Positions 37,215 to 46,134 of a stretch of DNA of 64,000 nucleotides are shown in pieces. Under the pieces are notes generated by a model. The model had not been told where the DNA came from. It searched no databases and worked only from the letters and a program-made list of their open reading frames with translations. The stretch spans positions 186,001 to 250,000 of the forward strand of contig NZ_JANHLC010000005.1 of NCBI RefSeq assembly GCF_028682395.1, read 5' to 3'. The stretch comes from Pseudomonas putida. Its GTDB lineage: Bacteria > Pseudomonadota > Gammaproteobacteria > Pseudomonadales > Pseudomonadaceae. Position 1 is the first letter of the stretch; each line of letters starts with the position of its first letter. Position numbers and translations under genes: made by a program.

Positions 37215-38242
37215 TCGAAACCTCCGAATACCAACAGCTCCCTGGGCTGGGCCGTGACATCGGCGTGGGGCTCGACCAGCAAGTGATCGGTCTCGCCGGC
37301 CGCACTGCTGATGGCTTCGGCGATATGGGTCAACAGTAGGGTTTCACCCAGCCCGCCCTCGCGGTTATGCAAATCGCGCAATTGGGCCTCGACGGCCGCA
37401 CGTACGGCGTTGGTGGTCGGGGTCAGCCGCAGCTTGTAGCGCACCGGCACCAGCGCCGGCGCCAGCACCCGCAACTCGGCCGTCACCGGCCGCAGGGGCT
37501 CGATATAGGCCTGAATCTCGGCCAGTTGCGCCGCGTCCGGCTGCGGCGTGACATCTTCATCGCGCATCACGAACAGCGCGACAGTGCCCGGGCCCAGATA
37601 GTTACGTCGGCACCAGGCCCGGGTGACGCCCGGGTATTCCAGGGCCCAGGTTTCGTAGTCGGCGGCCGAGCCGCCGTGGGGCACCACGCGATAGGAGCGA
37701 ATCACCCGGGCTCGTAACGATTCAATGCTTTCCACCGCCAGGCCGCCTATCAGCCCCGGCGCCTCGACCACAAACCGGTTGCCGATGCCTTGAACCGGCT
37801 GCACCGGGAACAACTCCAGACCCGGGTCGGCATTGCCCAGCGGGCCACCATCGAGGGCGCGGATCTGCACACTGTTGCTGCCGTTACTGCTCAGCCGGGT
37901 AGTCAGCACTTTGTAGCTGCGGCCGTCGTTGCTTTGCAGCAAGGTGTCGCTGTCGAGCAGCGCGCCCGCTGCCGCGGTGTAACTCACACTGCCGCTGGCC
38001 GCCTGGGCGGCCTTGCGCGGTTGGTTGAGGCGCAGCGCAGCAATGCGTTCCAGGGTGCTTTCATCGGCCGAGTCGGGGAGGATCTGCTCGGCGATCCAGT
38101 CGAGGTAGCCATACAGGCCAAAGGCCGCACCACTGAGGGTACGGGCCAGCACCTGTGCATCGGACTGGCGCAGCGAATCGCTGGCCAGGTCGCTTTGGGT
38201 GCGTTGAACCAGCACCGGCAGCGAAGGGGTTTCAAACGGCAT
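37202..38242 (-). CDS. Baseplate J / gp47-like protein
   Basis: A 346-residue baseplate wedge component (Mu gp47/P2 J family). The start MPFETPSLPVLVQRTQSDL is typical, and the middle holds the conserved VPHGGSAADYETWALEYPGVTRAW-type region around residue 190 (positions only indicative). The C-terminus forms a beta-rich domain. It overlaps GP46 by 11 bp upstream and YmfQ downstream. Confidence 0.93.
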   Translation of the reverse strand: MPFETPSLPVLVQRTQSDLASDSLRQSDAQVLARTLSGAAFGLYGYLDWIAEQILPDSADESTLERIAALRLNQPRKAAQAASGSVSYTAAAGALLDSDTLLQSNDGRSYKVLTTRLSSNGSNSVQIRALDGGPLGNADPGLELFPVQPVQGIGNRFVVEAPGLIGGLAVESIESLRARVIRSYRVVPHGGSAADYETWALEYPGVTRAWCRRNYLGPGTVALFVMRDEDVTPQPDAAQLAEIQAYIEPLRPVTAELRVLAPALVPVRYKLRLTPTTNAVRAAVEAQLRDLHNREGGLGETLLLTHIAEAISSAAGETDHLLVEPHADVTAQPRELLVFGGFEWLT

Positions 38243-38633
38243 AGGTCACCTGCCAGCTGTTATTGAGGTTGATATCCAGACGCTCGCCGTCGGCCAGGGC
38301 CAAATAAATCCGCAGGTTCAGGCGCTGGTCATCAAGCCGCTCGGTCTGAATATCGACCGCACGGATATGGCCATCGTCGATCAGCCATTGCAGGGCTTCG
38401 CGGGCATAGAACTCGGCGTCCAGCTGGGTTTGCGTAGTCAACTTGACCCGCCGTAGCAGCCACAGGCGCGAACCGATACGGTCATCGGCGACACTGGGAA
38501 AGCTGTCGCCCCACCAGCCAAAGCGCTGGTCGTCATCCAGCACGTCGTCGACATTGGCCCGGCGCCAGGTAAACAGGCTGATCTGCACCGCGCGGGTCAG
38601 CGCGGCCTTGAGATTGATCGCGGTCATCATCAT
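38232..38633 (-). CDS. Phage GP46-family baseplate protein
   Basis: A 133-residue wedge/sheath-initiator type protein related to Mu gp46 and T4 gp25. The RIGSRLWLLRRVKLT segment (about 53-67) is characteristic. Three ATG codons in a row (38633, 38630, 38627) follow the stop of the V-like gene; which one is used is unclear. Confidence 0.88.
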   Translation of the reverse strand: MMMTAINLKAALTRAVQISLFTWRRANVDDVLDDDQRFGWWGDSFPSVADDRIGSRLWLLRRVKLTTQTQLDAEFYAREALQWLIDDGHIRAVDIQTERLDDQRLNLRIYLALADGERLDINLNNSWQVTYAV

Positions 38634-39184
38634 TAGCCTCCTGCAGGCGGTGCAGTCTGCCCAGGGCCGGCCATGACGCCAGGGTGGACATGGTTGATCT
38701 GGCTGATGCCGCCGGCGAGCTGATCGCCCTGGGACACGATCTTGCCGCTCTGGGACAGCGTCGGTGTCTCGATGGCCACGGTGCTGGCGGCGCGGATATT
38801 CAGGGTCGGCGTATCGATGTTCAGCGCCGTGCTGGCACGCAGATTCAGGGTCGCGGTGTCGATCTCGATGATGCGTCCGCGCTTGAAATGAATCCGGTCA
38901 CCTTCATCGGTGTAGATCGCCACCTCGCCAGGCTCCAGGGCCTTGAGGCGGAAACGGCGATCAGCAACCACCAGCACGATGCCGTGGGAACGGTCGCCAC
39001 CGAGGAACGTCGCCACCCCTTCGGCACCCGCCAGCGGGTGGCTGGTAAAGCCATAGGGTTCGAAATGCTCCATATCGTCGATGACCTCACCGGCGGTGAG
39101 GCGCATTTGCAACGCTTGCAGTTTGTTGGCCGAGTTGGCGAGCACGACGGTTCCGCGCGCCAAGAGGCGAGTCAGTAGGCTCAT
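38633..39184 (-). CDS. Baseplate assembly protein V (Mu gp45-like spike)
   Basis: The 183-residue protein has an N-terminal OB-like part and a C-terminal triple beta-helix repeat, seen as repeated A-T-x-x-I-x-T-P-T-L strings (TALNIDTPTLNIRAASTVAIETPTL is described here by its position, about 115-145). It ends in the HVHPGV metal-binding apex typical of membrane-piercing spikes. The ATG at 39184 gives the conserved MSLLTRLLARG start. Confidence 0.9.
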   Translation of the reverse strand: MSLLTRLLARGTVVLANSANKLQALQMRLTAGEVIDDMEHFEPYGFTSHPLAGAEGVATFLGGDRSHGIVLVVADRRFRLKALEPGEVAIYTDEGDRIHFKRGRIIEIDTATLNLRASTALNIDTPTLNIRAASTVAIETPTLSQSGKIVSQGDQLAGGISQINHVHPGVMAGPGQTAPPAGG

Positions 39185-39280
39185 TGAATTTCCTTGAAGC
39201 CCGTATCCGGGCTGTTGGGGCGGTGCCGGCTCGCCGATCACCGATCGTGAGCAGACGACGCGCCTACAGGGTGGGCGGGG

Positions 39281-40321
39281 CTAGTTCTTTTTAGGGGCGG
39301 GGTCGGCGTCGAATGTGTGTGGCGGCGCCACCTGCAAAGTGGTGATCGAACCCTGGGCCGACAGCGTGTAGGTCACCTTGGAGATCAGCATGTCCTGGTC
39401 GAACCCCAATACCGGGTCAATCACCCGCACCAGGGTGTTGTGGCGCCACAGCGCACCGTTGGCTTGCCGCCAGCCTTGCACCGTGTAAGTGGTGGTCAAG
39501 GCGCGGCCCATGCGGGTAGCGCTTTCCCAGTCGGCCCGCTTTTGCGCCAGTTCACTGGTCAACTGCGCGGTTTCGCTGATCACCGTCACCCGTTTGCGCC
39601 CCAACCCGGCATCGACGGCAACGCCGCTGACTTCGCTGACCGCGCTTCCGCTTTTCTGGTCATCGCCCTTGTGCTGGCCGATCACCCGGTACTCGGAAAA
39701 CACCTTGCTGAAGTCCATCGACGCATTGCCCGAGAGGATGTTCTTGCCCAGCTCCAGCACTTCCAGCGCCCGTCCACCGCTGCCCGGTTGCGCCAGCACG
39801 ACACGGCCTTCGGCATCGTCGGTGGAGAACACGCGGTACAGCGTCAGCAAGCGGTCGATGGACTGGAATACGCTTTCCCCCGGCACAATGCTGTGGGTGC
39901 GCAACTTGCCGGTTTCTGCAATCTCGCTGCGCACCCCGACGCCATACGGCGCCGCCAGGGCCTGGACAATGCTCAGGACACTTTGCTCGCGCCATTGGCT
40001 GGGGCGATTGATCGCCGCGCAGTCGACCAGGTCCTGGGTCAATGAACTGCCTTCGACACTCAGGGTAATCTGCCGGCCGTCATAAGTGATCGGCGCCTTG
40101 TTCACATAGCCGGTCAGTACCAGGTCGCAGCCGATGCGCACTTCACAGCGCGCGCCAGCCTTGATCGGCTCCGGCAGGACCTGCCCGGGCCATTGCCAGG
40201 TGATTCCCAGCTTGAAACTGCGGAACTGACGCTCCAGGTCCGCACTGATTTCGATACTCTTCCAGCCGCCATAGTCCAGGCCGCCAAGGGTCAGGAGCAC
40301 GCTATTGTCCAGATCGGCCAT
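39281..40321 (-). CDS. Baseplate hub protein (gpD / Mu gp44-like)
   Basis: A 346-residue hub protein of the phage late-control D / Mu P family, structurally the VgrG/T4 gp27 type. It starts MADLDNSVLLTLGGLDYGGW and has the DGRQITLSVEGSSLTQDLVDC segment near 80-100. It forms the trimer between tube and spike V, which is encoded next after a 96-bp gap. Confidence 0.87.
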   Translation of the reverse strand: MADLDNSVLLTLGGLDYGGWKSIEISADLERQFRSFKLGITWQWPGQVLPEPIKAGARCEVRIGCDLVLTGYVNKAPITYDGRQITLSVEGSSLTQDLVDCAAINRPSQWREQSVLSIVQALAAPYGVGVRSEIAETGKLRTHSIVPGESVFQSIDRLLTLYRVFSTDDAEGRVVLAQPGSGGRALEVLELGKNILSGNASMDFSKVFSEYRVIGQHKGDDQKSGSAVSEVSGVAVDAGLGRKRVTVISETAQLTSELAQKRADWESATRMGRALTTTYTVQGWRQANGALWRHNTLVRVIDPVLGFDQDMLISKVTYTLSAQGSITTLQVAPPHTFDADPAPKKN

Positions 40322-40324
40322 GTC

Positions 40325-41569
40325 TTACTCCCGAGCGACTTGGATCGGCCTCGGCGCAACAAAGCCCGGATGCACGATACGGTTGCGCTGTATGATCTCG
40401 CCGACCCGCGTGGCATCGGTGAAACAGTCGTAGGCCAGCACCAGGGCCGGCAAGTTCTGCACCGGGGTCAGGTTGATCAGCCGCACGCCCGAAGAGGCCA
40501 CGGCCGTCAGGTGGCGCAACATCTGCTGACGCAGGTTATTGAGAATCAGGTAATGCTCGCCATCGGCCTTGAGCGATGCCTGCCAGATCAACTCATTGAG
40601 GCTGTCGCGCAGCGCCAGCACATCGTCCACCACCGGCACCTCGGCCCGCACCACTGGCTGCAACGCTTGCTGGGCCAGCGTCGGGGTGCTCACCAGCGTG
40701 ACCGCCTGGGTCGCCACCGGCATACTCGCGACCCATTGGGCGATCTGGACCAGCAAGGCATCCTGGACCAGATTGGCCACGGCCTGGGCGGTCGCGACCG
40801 AATCCTTGCCCGTGGTCAGTTTCGGCGCCTCGACCGACTTGGCCGCCTCGACCTGCTGGGAGATATTGGCCAGCACACCGCGATAGCCACTGAGGGCGAA
40901 GTCCTTGAGCCCGTGGATATCGCTCAGCAGATCCTTGAAGGCCGCACTGACCTCCTTGGGCATGGCCTTGACCGCCCGCACCAGCGCATTGAGCTCGGCA
41001 TAGGTGTCCAGCAAAGGCTTGAGCTGGTGCTCGATCACTTCGAACACTTGGGTCAGCGCGTTGCGCAGGGCCTGCACGCCGACACGCGCCAGGTTGATCA
41101 AGGCCAGGGCCTGCTCAAAGCGCAGGACCAACGCCCCCAGCAGGCTGTCCGAAGACAGCAGCAACTGCTGCTGGGTATTGACCACCGCAACGGGGAAACG
41201 CAGGGGCTCGTCGGGGTAGAACTTCAGGGCAAAGGTCACCAGCCCGCCATCCTGGCGGGTCTGGGTCATATCGCATTCACCGACCTTGACCTGCATCCGC
41301 CCCAACCAGGGATGGACCAGTTCACCTCGGCCCTCCTCCAGGGCCTTGAGCAGTTTGTCACGCTGCTCATGGCAATCGGGGCCGATGATAAAGGCCGTCA
41401 GATCGTGGAGCTTGGCCTGCTGGCCAAGGCTCTCGAAAAACGGCAGGTCACGCTGCGGATACTCGTGCAACTGGCCCTTCTGGCCTACCGGCGTCGTCGC
41501 CTTGTCGACCCAGAAGGCGACACCGCGAAACGACGCCGGCAACAAACGATCACGCCAGTTGGCCGTCAT
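40325..41569 (-). CDS. DNA circularisation N-domain (Mu gp43-like) tail protein
   Basis: The 414-residue protein has an N-terminal DNA_circ_N domain (about 5-95). The domain has WRDRLLPASFRGVAFWVD and later GPDCHEQRDKLLKALEEGRGELVHPWLG-type sequence (about 62-90). Despite the family name, in Mu-like tails this is a tail/baseplate component. It overlaps the tape measure stop by 20 bp and hands over to the hub gene. Confidence 0.88.
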   Translation of the reverse strand: MTANWRDRLLPASFRGVAFWVDKATTPVGQKGQLHEYPQRDLPFFESLGQQAKLHDLTAFIIGPDCHEQRDKLLKALEEGRGELVHPWLGRMQVKVGECDMTQTRQDGGLVTFALKFYPDEPLRFPVAVVNTQQQLLLSSDSLLGALVLRFEQALALINLARVGVQALRNALTQVFEVIEHQLKPLLDTYAELNALVRAVKAMPKEVSAAFKDLLSDIHGLKDFALSGYRGVLANISQQVEAAKSVEAPKLTTGKDSVATAQAVANLVQDALLVQIAQWVASMPVATQAVTLVSTPTLAQQALQPVVRAEVPVVDDVLALRDSLNELIWQASLKADGEHYLILNNLRQQMLRHLTAVASSGVRLINLTPVQNLPALVLAYDCFTDATRVGEIIQRNRIVHPGFVAPRPIQVARE

Positions 41570-42968
41570 GGGAACCTCCTAGAGAAAGTGAGCGATAGCC
41601 GATCAGCGAGGTCAGTTGCAGATTCGGCTGGTTGCTGTGCGGCGCATCGGCGCGCATCCCGGGCGGCGCATTTTCAAAGCGCACGGTCAGGCCGCCTTCG
41701 AGCTGGGCACGGTTGTTGATGACGGACTGTTGCAGGAGAGCGCTGGAAGATTGCGGCAGGTCGGAGCTGATCCTCGGCTGTTCTTCGTCCGTACCCCAAC
41801 CAAAGAAGCCATTGATCTGCTCCTGCTTTTCAGTCACGCCTTCGACCGTACCGGTCACCTTGCCGATAAAGCCGGCGACAGTGCCACCGAGCATTTCCTT
41901 GACCGATCCGAAGATATCTTTGAGCTTTTCCCACATCTTGCCGAACCATTCGGTGATCGGCTCCCAATGCTTGATGATCATCCCCAGCGGCGACCAGTCG
42001 AACAGGCCATGGAGCACATCGAACACCGGTGCGGTAATCGCCTTGAGGCCTTCCCACAAGGTGGCGAACGCCTCGCTGATCGGCTCCCAATTGGCGACGA
42101 CCATGCCCACGGGCGACCAGTCGAACAACGTTCTGAAAAATGCCAGCACGGGTTGAGCCAGTGCCACGAGCAAATCCCAGACCGCCGAAAACAGTCCGAC
42201 CAGAGGCTGCCAGTTGGCCACGATCATGCCCAGTGGCGTCCAGGAAAACAGTGTCTTGAAGAAGTCGACAACCGGCGCGGCAAGCGCCTTGATTCCCTCC
42301 CAAAGCTTGGCGAAAAAGGCGCTGATCGAGTCCCAGTTGGCGATGATCAAGCCCGCCGCCAGGGCAATGGCCATGGCGGCCAGGCCGATGGGAGACGTGA
42401 GAAAACCCGACTTGAGCAACTGCATCGCCACTTCAACACCCGTGATCGCTGCACGAATGGCGTTGAACGCCAGAACACCCGCCGCCACCCCCTGAACCAG
42501 CTGCGGGTTTTGCGCCAAAAAGGAAGCGACTTGGGTAATCAGCGGCACCAATGCGACAGCGATAGCATTCACCGCAGGTAGCAAGGCATTACCGATCTCG
42601 AGCGAGACGCTCGCCACCGAAGCCTTGAGCGCGTCCAGGTTGGCTTGCGTTTCGCCGATGCCCGAATCTGACGTGGGCAACTGCCGATTCTTGACGGAGT
42701 TTTTGGCCGCCTCATCTTCAGCCTTGATCGCTAAATGGATCCCGTCCAGAAAGGGCTTGAACAACCCACCCCCACTTAAAGACTCCGAAATATCCAGGCC
42801 GCCGAGACCGCTGCTCTGCAGACTGTCGCGAAACCGATCGAACTTGCTCCGTACAACTTCGATCTCCTTCTCAACCTTGGGGAGGTTCACCACCATGACT
42901 GCAAGATTCACGGTGTTTTCAACCTGAACCTTGCTGACAAACTTTTGCTTGATTTTGATAGCTGCCAT
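41550..42968 (-). CDS. Tail tape measure protein with 41-residue repeats
   Basis: A 472-residue length ruler, short for this class. A coiled N-terminal region precedes hydrophobic helices (about 115-210). Four copies of a tryptophan-rich unit starting x-x-A-N-W at 208, 249, 290 and 331 follow, spaced exactly 41 residues, each ending in DWSPxGM or similar (the fourth is partial). The C-terminus is polar. The ATG at 42968 overlaps the stop of the -1 frame of the tail assembly chaperone gene (TGATG), which supports both the start and the frameshift extension. Confidence 0.93.
   Translation of the reverse strand: MAAIKIKQKFVSKVQVENTVNLAVMVVNLPKVEKEIEVVRSKFDRFRDSLQSSGLGGLDISESLSGGGLFKPFLDGIHLAIKAEDEAAKNSVKNRQLPTSDSGIGETQANLDALKASVASVSLEIGNALLPAVNAIAVALVPLITQVASFLAQNPQLVQGVAAGVLAFNAIRAAITGVEVAMQLLKSGFLTSPIGLAAMAIALAAGLIIANWDSISAFFAKLWEGIKALAAPVVDFFKTLFSWTPLGMIVANWQPLVGLFSAVWDLLVALAQPVLAFFRTLFDWSPVGMVVANWEPISEAFATLWEGLKAITAPVFDVLHGLFDWSPLGMIIKHWEPITEWFGKMWEKLKDIFGSVKEMLGGTVAGFIGKVTGTVEGVTEKQEQINGFFGWGTDEEQPRISSDLPQSSSALLQQSVINNRAQLEGGLTVRFENAPPGMRADAPHSNQPNLQLTSLIGYRSLSLGGSHDGQLA
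41904..42347 (-). repeat. Tandem 123-bp (41-aa) coding repeats in tape measure gene
   Basis: Three complete units and one partial unit; starts are spaced by exactly 41 codons. Shared positions are [IV]-[IV]-A-N-W, then F/L-x-x-[LV]-W near 12-16 and the D/S-W-[ST]-P-x-G-M end. Confidence 0.85.
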
Positions 42969-43138
42969 CACTGCACCTGCTGCATCGCATTGATCCGTTG
43001 TGCGTGCTCCAGAGACTCGCAAAGCACATCCAGTGGCCTGGCCATCATCTGTTCGGGGTCAACCTTCCAGAACCAGGCCAGGTCATAGGCGACCGCGATC
43101 AGCTCGCCGATGGTTGCGATGCCGCACTCATGAAAAAA
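42968..43138 (-). CDS. Tail assembly chaperone frameshift extension (T domain)
   Basis: After the heptamer TTTTTTC the -1 frame stays open for about 55 codons: HECGIATIGELIAVAYDLAW, then FWKVDPEQMMARPLDVLCE and a short helical end. It has no start codon of its own in a sensible place and stops in TGATG overlapping the tape measure start. This matches the gpGT/E-E' arrangement of tailed phages, in which a minor -1 frameshift product of about 142 residues helps load the tape measure. Confidence 0.85.
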   Translation of the reverse strand, partial: FFHECGIATIGELIAVAYDLAWFWKVDPEQMMARPLDVLCESLEHAQRINAMQQVQ

Positions 43139-43395
43139 CCCGCCACCGCCCAGCTCAGGGCGTTGAGATCGACCAGATCCAGTTGGTTGACCGAGGACGG
43201 CGGGATCCCCGCACAGACCGCGATGTACTTGGCGGCCACTTCCATATCGAGGTTGATCTCCTCGCCCTTGTCGATCTTGTACGGCAGCGCCTTGATCGCC
43301 CGCACCTCCTGCACCGTCGGACGGCGCAGGGTCAGTTCGGTCAGCGGCTCGCCGTGGGCTTCGATGGCGACGTGCAACTTCACCGGCTCGCTCAT
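43099..43395 (-). CDS. Phage tail assembly chaperone (Mu gp41-like), zero-frame form
   Basis: The 98-residue protein starts MSEPVKLHVAIEAHGEPL, with LTLRRPTVQEVRAIKALP near 22-39. It matches the tail assembly chaperone family located between tube and tape measure in contractile phages. The ATG overlaps the tube stop (ATGA). Near the 3' end a slippery heptamer allows a longer fused product. Confidence 0.85.
   Translation of the reverse strand: MSEPVKLHVAIEAHGEPLTELTLRRPTVQEVRAIKALPYKIDKGEEINLDMEVAAKYIAVCAGIPPSSVNQLDLVDLNALSWAVAGFFMSAASQPSAS
43132..43138 (-). promoter_or_regulatory. Programmed -1 frameshift slippery site
   Basis: TTTTTTC on the minus strand is read T-TTT-TTC in the zero frame (Phe-Phe). 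After slipping, both tRNA-Phe re-pair with TTT-TTT. This is an ideal X-XXY-YYZ heptamer 31 bp before the zero-frame stop. Confidence 0.85.
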
Positions 43396-43739
43396 TGCCA
43401 GGTCCCCTTGATGCCCTCGAACTTCAGTTCGATGGCCGCGTCATCACCCTTGGCCATCGGTTCTTCGATCAGGTAGGCACCCGCCAGGACATAGACTTTG
43501 CCGTTACTGAATTCGCAGGTAACGGTCATATCGTTACCGGCGATCAGTTGCTTGAGCGGGAAGTCCGGGGTGTGCAAGGCCGTGACCTTGAACGATGGGG
43601 TGATATCGGTTTCCTTGTAGAAACCCGGAACCACGGTTTCGCGTTTGACGGCCATCAGCGGTGCTTCGCAGCCGCCATTGATGGTCAGTTGGGCGCCGTC
43701 CACTTTGACGTAGCACGTGCCTGCAATCAGTTGACCCAT
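43392..43739 (-). CDS. Tail tube protein
   Basis: A 115-residue Phage_tube-family protein that polymerises into the inner tube. It starts MGQLIAGTCYVKVDG, with the conserved GFYKETDITPSFKVT region near 39-53 and ELKFEGIKGTWQ at the end. It is preceded by a terminator-like hairpin after the sheath gene. Confidence 0.92.
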   Translation of the reverse strand: MGQLIAGTCYVKVDGAQLTINGGCEAPLMAVKRETVVPGFYKETDITPSFKVTALHTPDFPLKQLIAGNDMTVTCEFSNGKVYVLAGAYLIEEPMAKGDDAAIELKFEGIKGTWQ

Positions 43740-43771
43740 AGTGTTTCTCCTTGCCCTAAAAAAACTTGCAA

Positions 43772-43795
43772 TAAAAAGCCCGCATGGCGCGGGCT
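43772..43795 (-). terminator. Terminator-like hairpin between sheath and tube genes
   Basis: The minus-strand stem AGCCCGC/GCGGGCT with a 5-nt loop is followed by TTTTTATT. It sits between the sheath stop and the tube start, inside the tailocin operon. Confidence 0.7.
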
Positions 43796-43820
43796 GGGTT
43801 TACACAGTGCGCGGTGCGGT

Positions 43821-45317
43821 TCAGGCCGCGGCGTCGTACTGCAGGCGGAACTGGTTGAGCAACGCGAAGACGCGCAGGCCATTGACGTAGTCCGGCGGGA
43901 ACAGCACGTTGACGCGGCTCGGGTCCAGGCTGTCGCGCTCGACGATCAGGTGCTCGGCAAACAGCTCGGCGTTTTCCACGTGGCCTTCCATTTCCAGCTT
44001 GGCGTACTGGGCAATCAGCTCGCCACGCAGGGTGCTTGGCGTAACAATGGGCTGGCCGGCGCCGAAGCGGGTGCCGTCGCTGGCCAGCTTGTGGCGCCCG
44101 TACTTGCTGGTGATCACGCTTTGCAGGCGACGCACGATGTAGGCCGACTGGTGCATGGTTTCGCTGTCCAGGTAGGAGTTATCGGCCTGGCCGTAGGCAT
44201 TCTTCTGGTAGGAAGTGATCGCTCGCTGGATACGCATGTAACCGCCTTCGTAGTAGGCGGTAGCAATGCCGTAGCTGAGCAACGACTGACGCTCGGTCAG
44301 GGTAAAGCGCTCGCTGGCTGGCGCAGGCTCGATGCCCGGCAGGCTGCCACTTTGGGTCGGACGGCTGGCATCGGCGGAGATAAACACCGACGTCCGTGCC
44401 GCCAGGGCGGCTGCTTGGACCCAGAACGGTTGTGGCACTCCCGGCTCCAGCGCCTGGATGGTCATATGCTGGTCATTACGCGCCTGACCGGCCGCCACAA
44501 GGGTGCCGAGGGTGCCGCGCTTGGCGGTGTAGACATGGCCGAACAACTGCTTGGCCCAGGACCAACGACCGACGCTGTCATCCATCGCCGCTTGCCAGGC
44601 ATTCAGGCTCGCCACATCGGTCCAAGGCTGGCAGATGAATTCAAAGGGTTCGTCACCCAGGGCCGCCAGGGCAGCCACTTGGTCCGGTACGCCGGTACCA
44701 CCGCTCATCTTGCCCACTACCACGCTCAGGCCGGCCGGGGTTTCCTCGCCGTTGGCCTTGCCCAGGCGATTGAGTTGCAGGCTGATATCGTTGCCGCTGT
44801 CACCCGTCCATTTGCCGTTCAGGGTAATCACCCCTTCCAGCGCCACCGCCGTGACCGGCAGGTCTGCTGCGGCATTGATCTTCAAGGCCAACGCGGTCGC
44901 TGCCTGAGCCGGCGTCGCCCCCTTGACGATGGCGGCCTGAACGCGGGTACCGCCGATGTACAGATTGAGCACGCCGCTTTGCGTCGCTGCGCCAGTGAAT
45001 TTCACTTCGGCCTTGGCCACGCTGCCTTCGCCGTTATGCAGCGGCAGGCACCAGATCTCACCGACCGGATCGGTCTTGCGCCAGGTTTCGTACATGGCGG
45101 CGAGCATCGAGCCCTGGCCGCCGATGCTCTTGGCCAGGGCCACGCTGGAGACCAGTACCAGGCTCCCGACTTCGCTGGCCTCGATGTTGTCGTTGACCTG
45201 GGCGACGATCAGCCGGCGCATGGCCGAAGAGGCGCTATTGGCTGCGGAATTGTCCATCTCGGCATAGAACAGCGGCACACGAATGTCCGCAGGGATATTG
45301 CTGAACCCGATTGCCAT
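43821..45317 (-). CDS. Contractile tail sheath protein
   Basis: A 498-residue sheath subunit. It starts MAIGFSNIPADIRVPLFYAE as in Mu gpL-like sheaths. The C-terminal domain contains the conserved AYIVRRLQSVITSKYGRHKLA (about 410-430) and GELIAQYAKLEMEGHVENAE-type (about 450-470) segments that interlock with neighbours. The presence of a sheath makes this an R-type rather than F-type particle. The ATG overlaps the DUF2635 stop. Confidence 0.95.
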   Translation of the reverse strand: MAIGFSNIPADIRVPLFYAEMDNSAANSASSAMRRLIVAQVNDNIEASEVGSLVLVSSVALAKSIGGQGSMLAAMYETWRKTDPVGEIWCLPLHNGEGSVAKAEVKFTGAATQSGVLNLYIGGTRVQAAIVKGATPAQAATALALKINAAADLPVTAVALEGVITLNGKWTGDSGNDISLQLNRLGKANGEETPAGLSVVVGKMSGGTGVPDQVAALAALGDEPFEFICQPWTDVASLNAWQAAMDDSVGRWSWAKQLFGHVYTAKRGTLGTLVAAGQARNDQHMTIQALEPGVPQPFWVQAAALAARTSVFISADASRPTQSGSLPGIEPAPASERFTLTERQSLLSYGIATAYYEGGYMRIQRAITSYQKNAYGQADNSYLDSETMHQSAYIVRRLQSVITSKYGRHKLASDGTRFGAGQPIVTPSTLRGELIAQYAKLEMEGHVENAELFAEHLIVERDSLDPSRVNVLFPPDYVNGLRVFALLNQFRLQYDAAA

Positions 45318-45499
45318 TATTTGGCTCCTTGTGGTTTTGCCGTTTTCACGGCCTTGGTGGTGATATCGCCATCGGCCAGGCGTCGGCGCCACCAGGGGCT
45401 GTCCGACACTTCGCGACCGTCGACAGGCAACAGATCGCCCGCTTCCGGGTCCGGTACCGCACGGCCAGCGGCCGGCAACACAGTGATGCGTTTGCTCAT
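45317..45499 (-). CDS. DUF2635 small phage protein
   Basis: A 60-residue protein starting MSKRITVLPAAGRAVPDP, with the family motif GREVSDSPWWRRRLADGD. It always sits between tail terminator and sheath genes in Mu-like tails. Role unknown. Confidence 0.88.
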   Translation of the reverse strand: MSKRITVLPAAGRAVPDPEAGDLLPVDGREVSDSPWWRRRLADGDITTKAVKTAKPQGAK

Positions 45500-46086
45500 G
45501 GGGTTACTTCTCCTGAAAAAGTCAGCTCCAGGCGCCCGTCAGGCCCCGGCTGTTGCAGATTGGGATCGGCCGGATCGATGGCATCGACCCGGACCGTCAT
45601 CCCGGTAAAGGACGGCAAGCCGTCCTGTTCACACTCGTGCCAGGTTTCTGCCGGATCGCTGGAACGGTTGCGCCCCAGCTGGAAGGCGGCGAGGAAACGC
45701 AGGCGATAAAACAGGCCGCTGTCGTTAAGAGCCAGCAGCTCACCGCCGTCGTACTCGATGGCGTCGTACTGCGGACCGGGCTTGAAGCCGACCAGGGCAC
45801 GCCAGATGTCGGCGCGCCACTTGTGCACCTGGTCCAGGGCGCTCTGTCCCTGATCAGCGGCGGTTGGCAGCACCAGCGTGATCTCGAAACGATCGCTGAT
45901 CTTCTGGCCATAGCTGTTCTGCGAAAGCGCCGGGCCGGCCAGGTCGGCCAGCGATACCAGGCAAGCCAAAGGCGCTGTCGACACACCCAGCGCTTGCAGA
46001 GACTCAAGGTCCAGGCCCGGGGCGATGCGTACCGTCAATGCCGGGCACTGCGTACGCAGTTGAGTCAGGACCGGGGTGATGTTCAT
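45496..46086 (-). CDS. Tail terminator protein (gp37-like)
   Basis: A 196-residue Phage_GP37-like protein. In contractile tails this position encodes the ring that caps the finished tail. It starts MNITPVLTQLRTQCPALTV and has a central RFEITLVLPTAADQGQSA region near 78-95. It overlaps DUF2635 by 4 bp. Confidence 0.85.
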   Translation of the reverse strand: MNITPVLTQLRTQCPALTVRIAPGLDLESLQALGVSTAPLACLVSLADLAGPALSQNSYGQKISDRFEITLVLPTAADQGQSALDQVHKWRADIWRALVGFKPGPQYDAIEYDGGELLALNDSGLFYRLRFLAAFQLGRNRSSDPAETWHECEQDGLPSFTGMTVRVDAIDPADPNLQQPGPDGRLELTFSGEVTP

Positions 46087-46134
46087 AAGCGATACCTTGA
46101 AGAAGTGGAGGAAGAACAGCGGAGCGCAAACCGC

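Noticed and set aside
43395..45608. Antisense frame of about 740 codons over the sheath and DUF2635 genes
   Set aside because: Shadow of the sheath gene; no motif, and it would oppose the whole operon.
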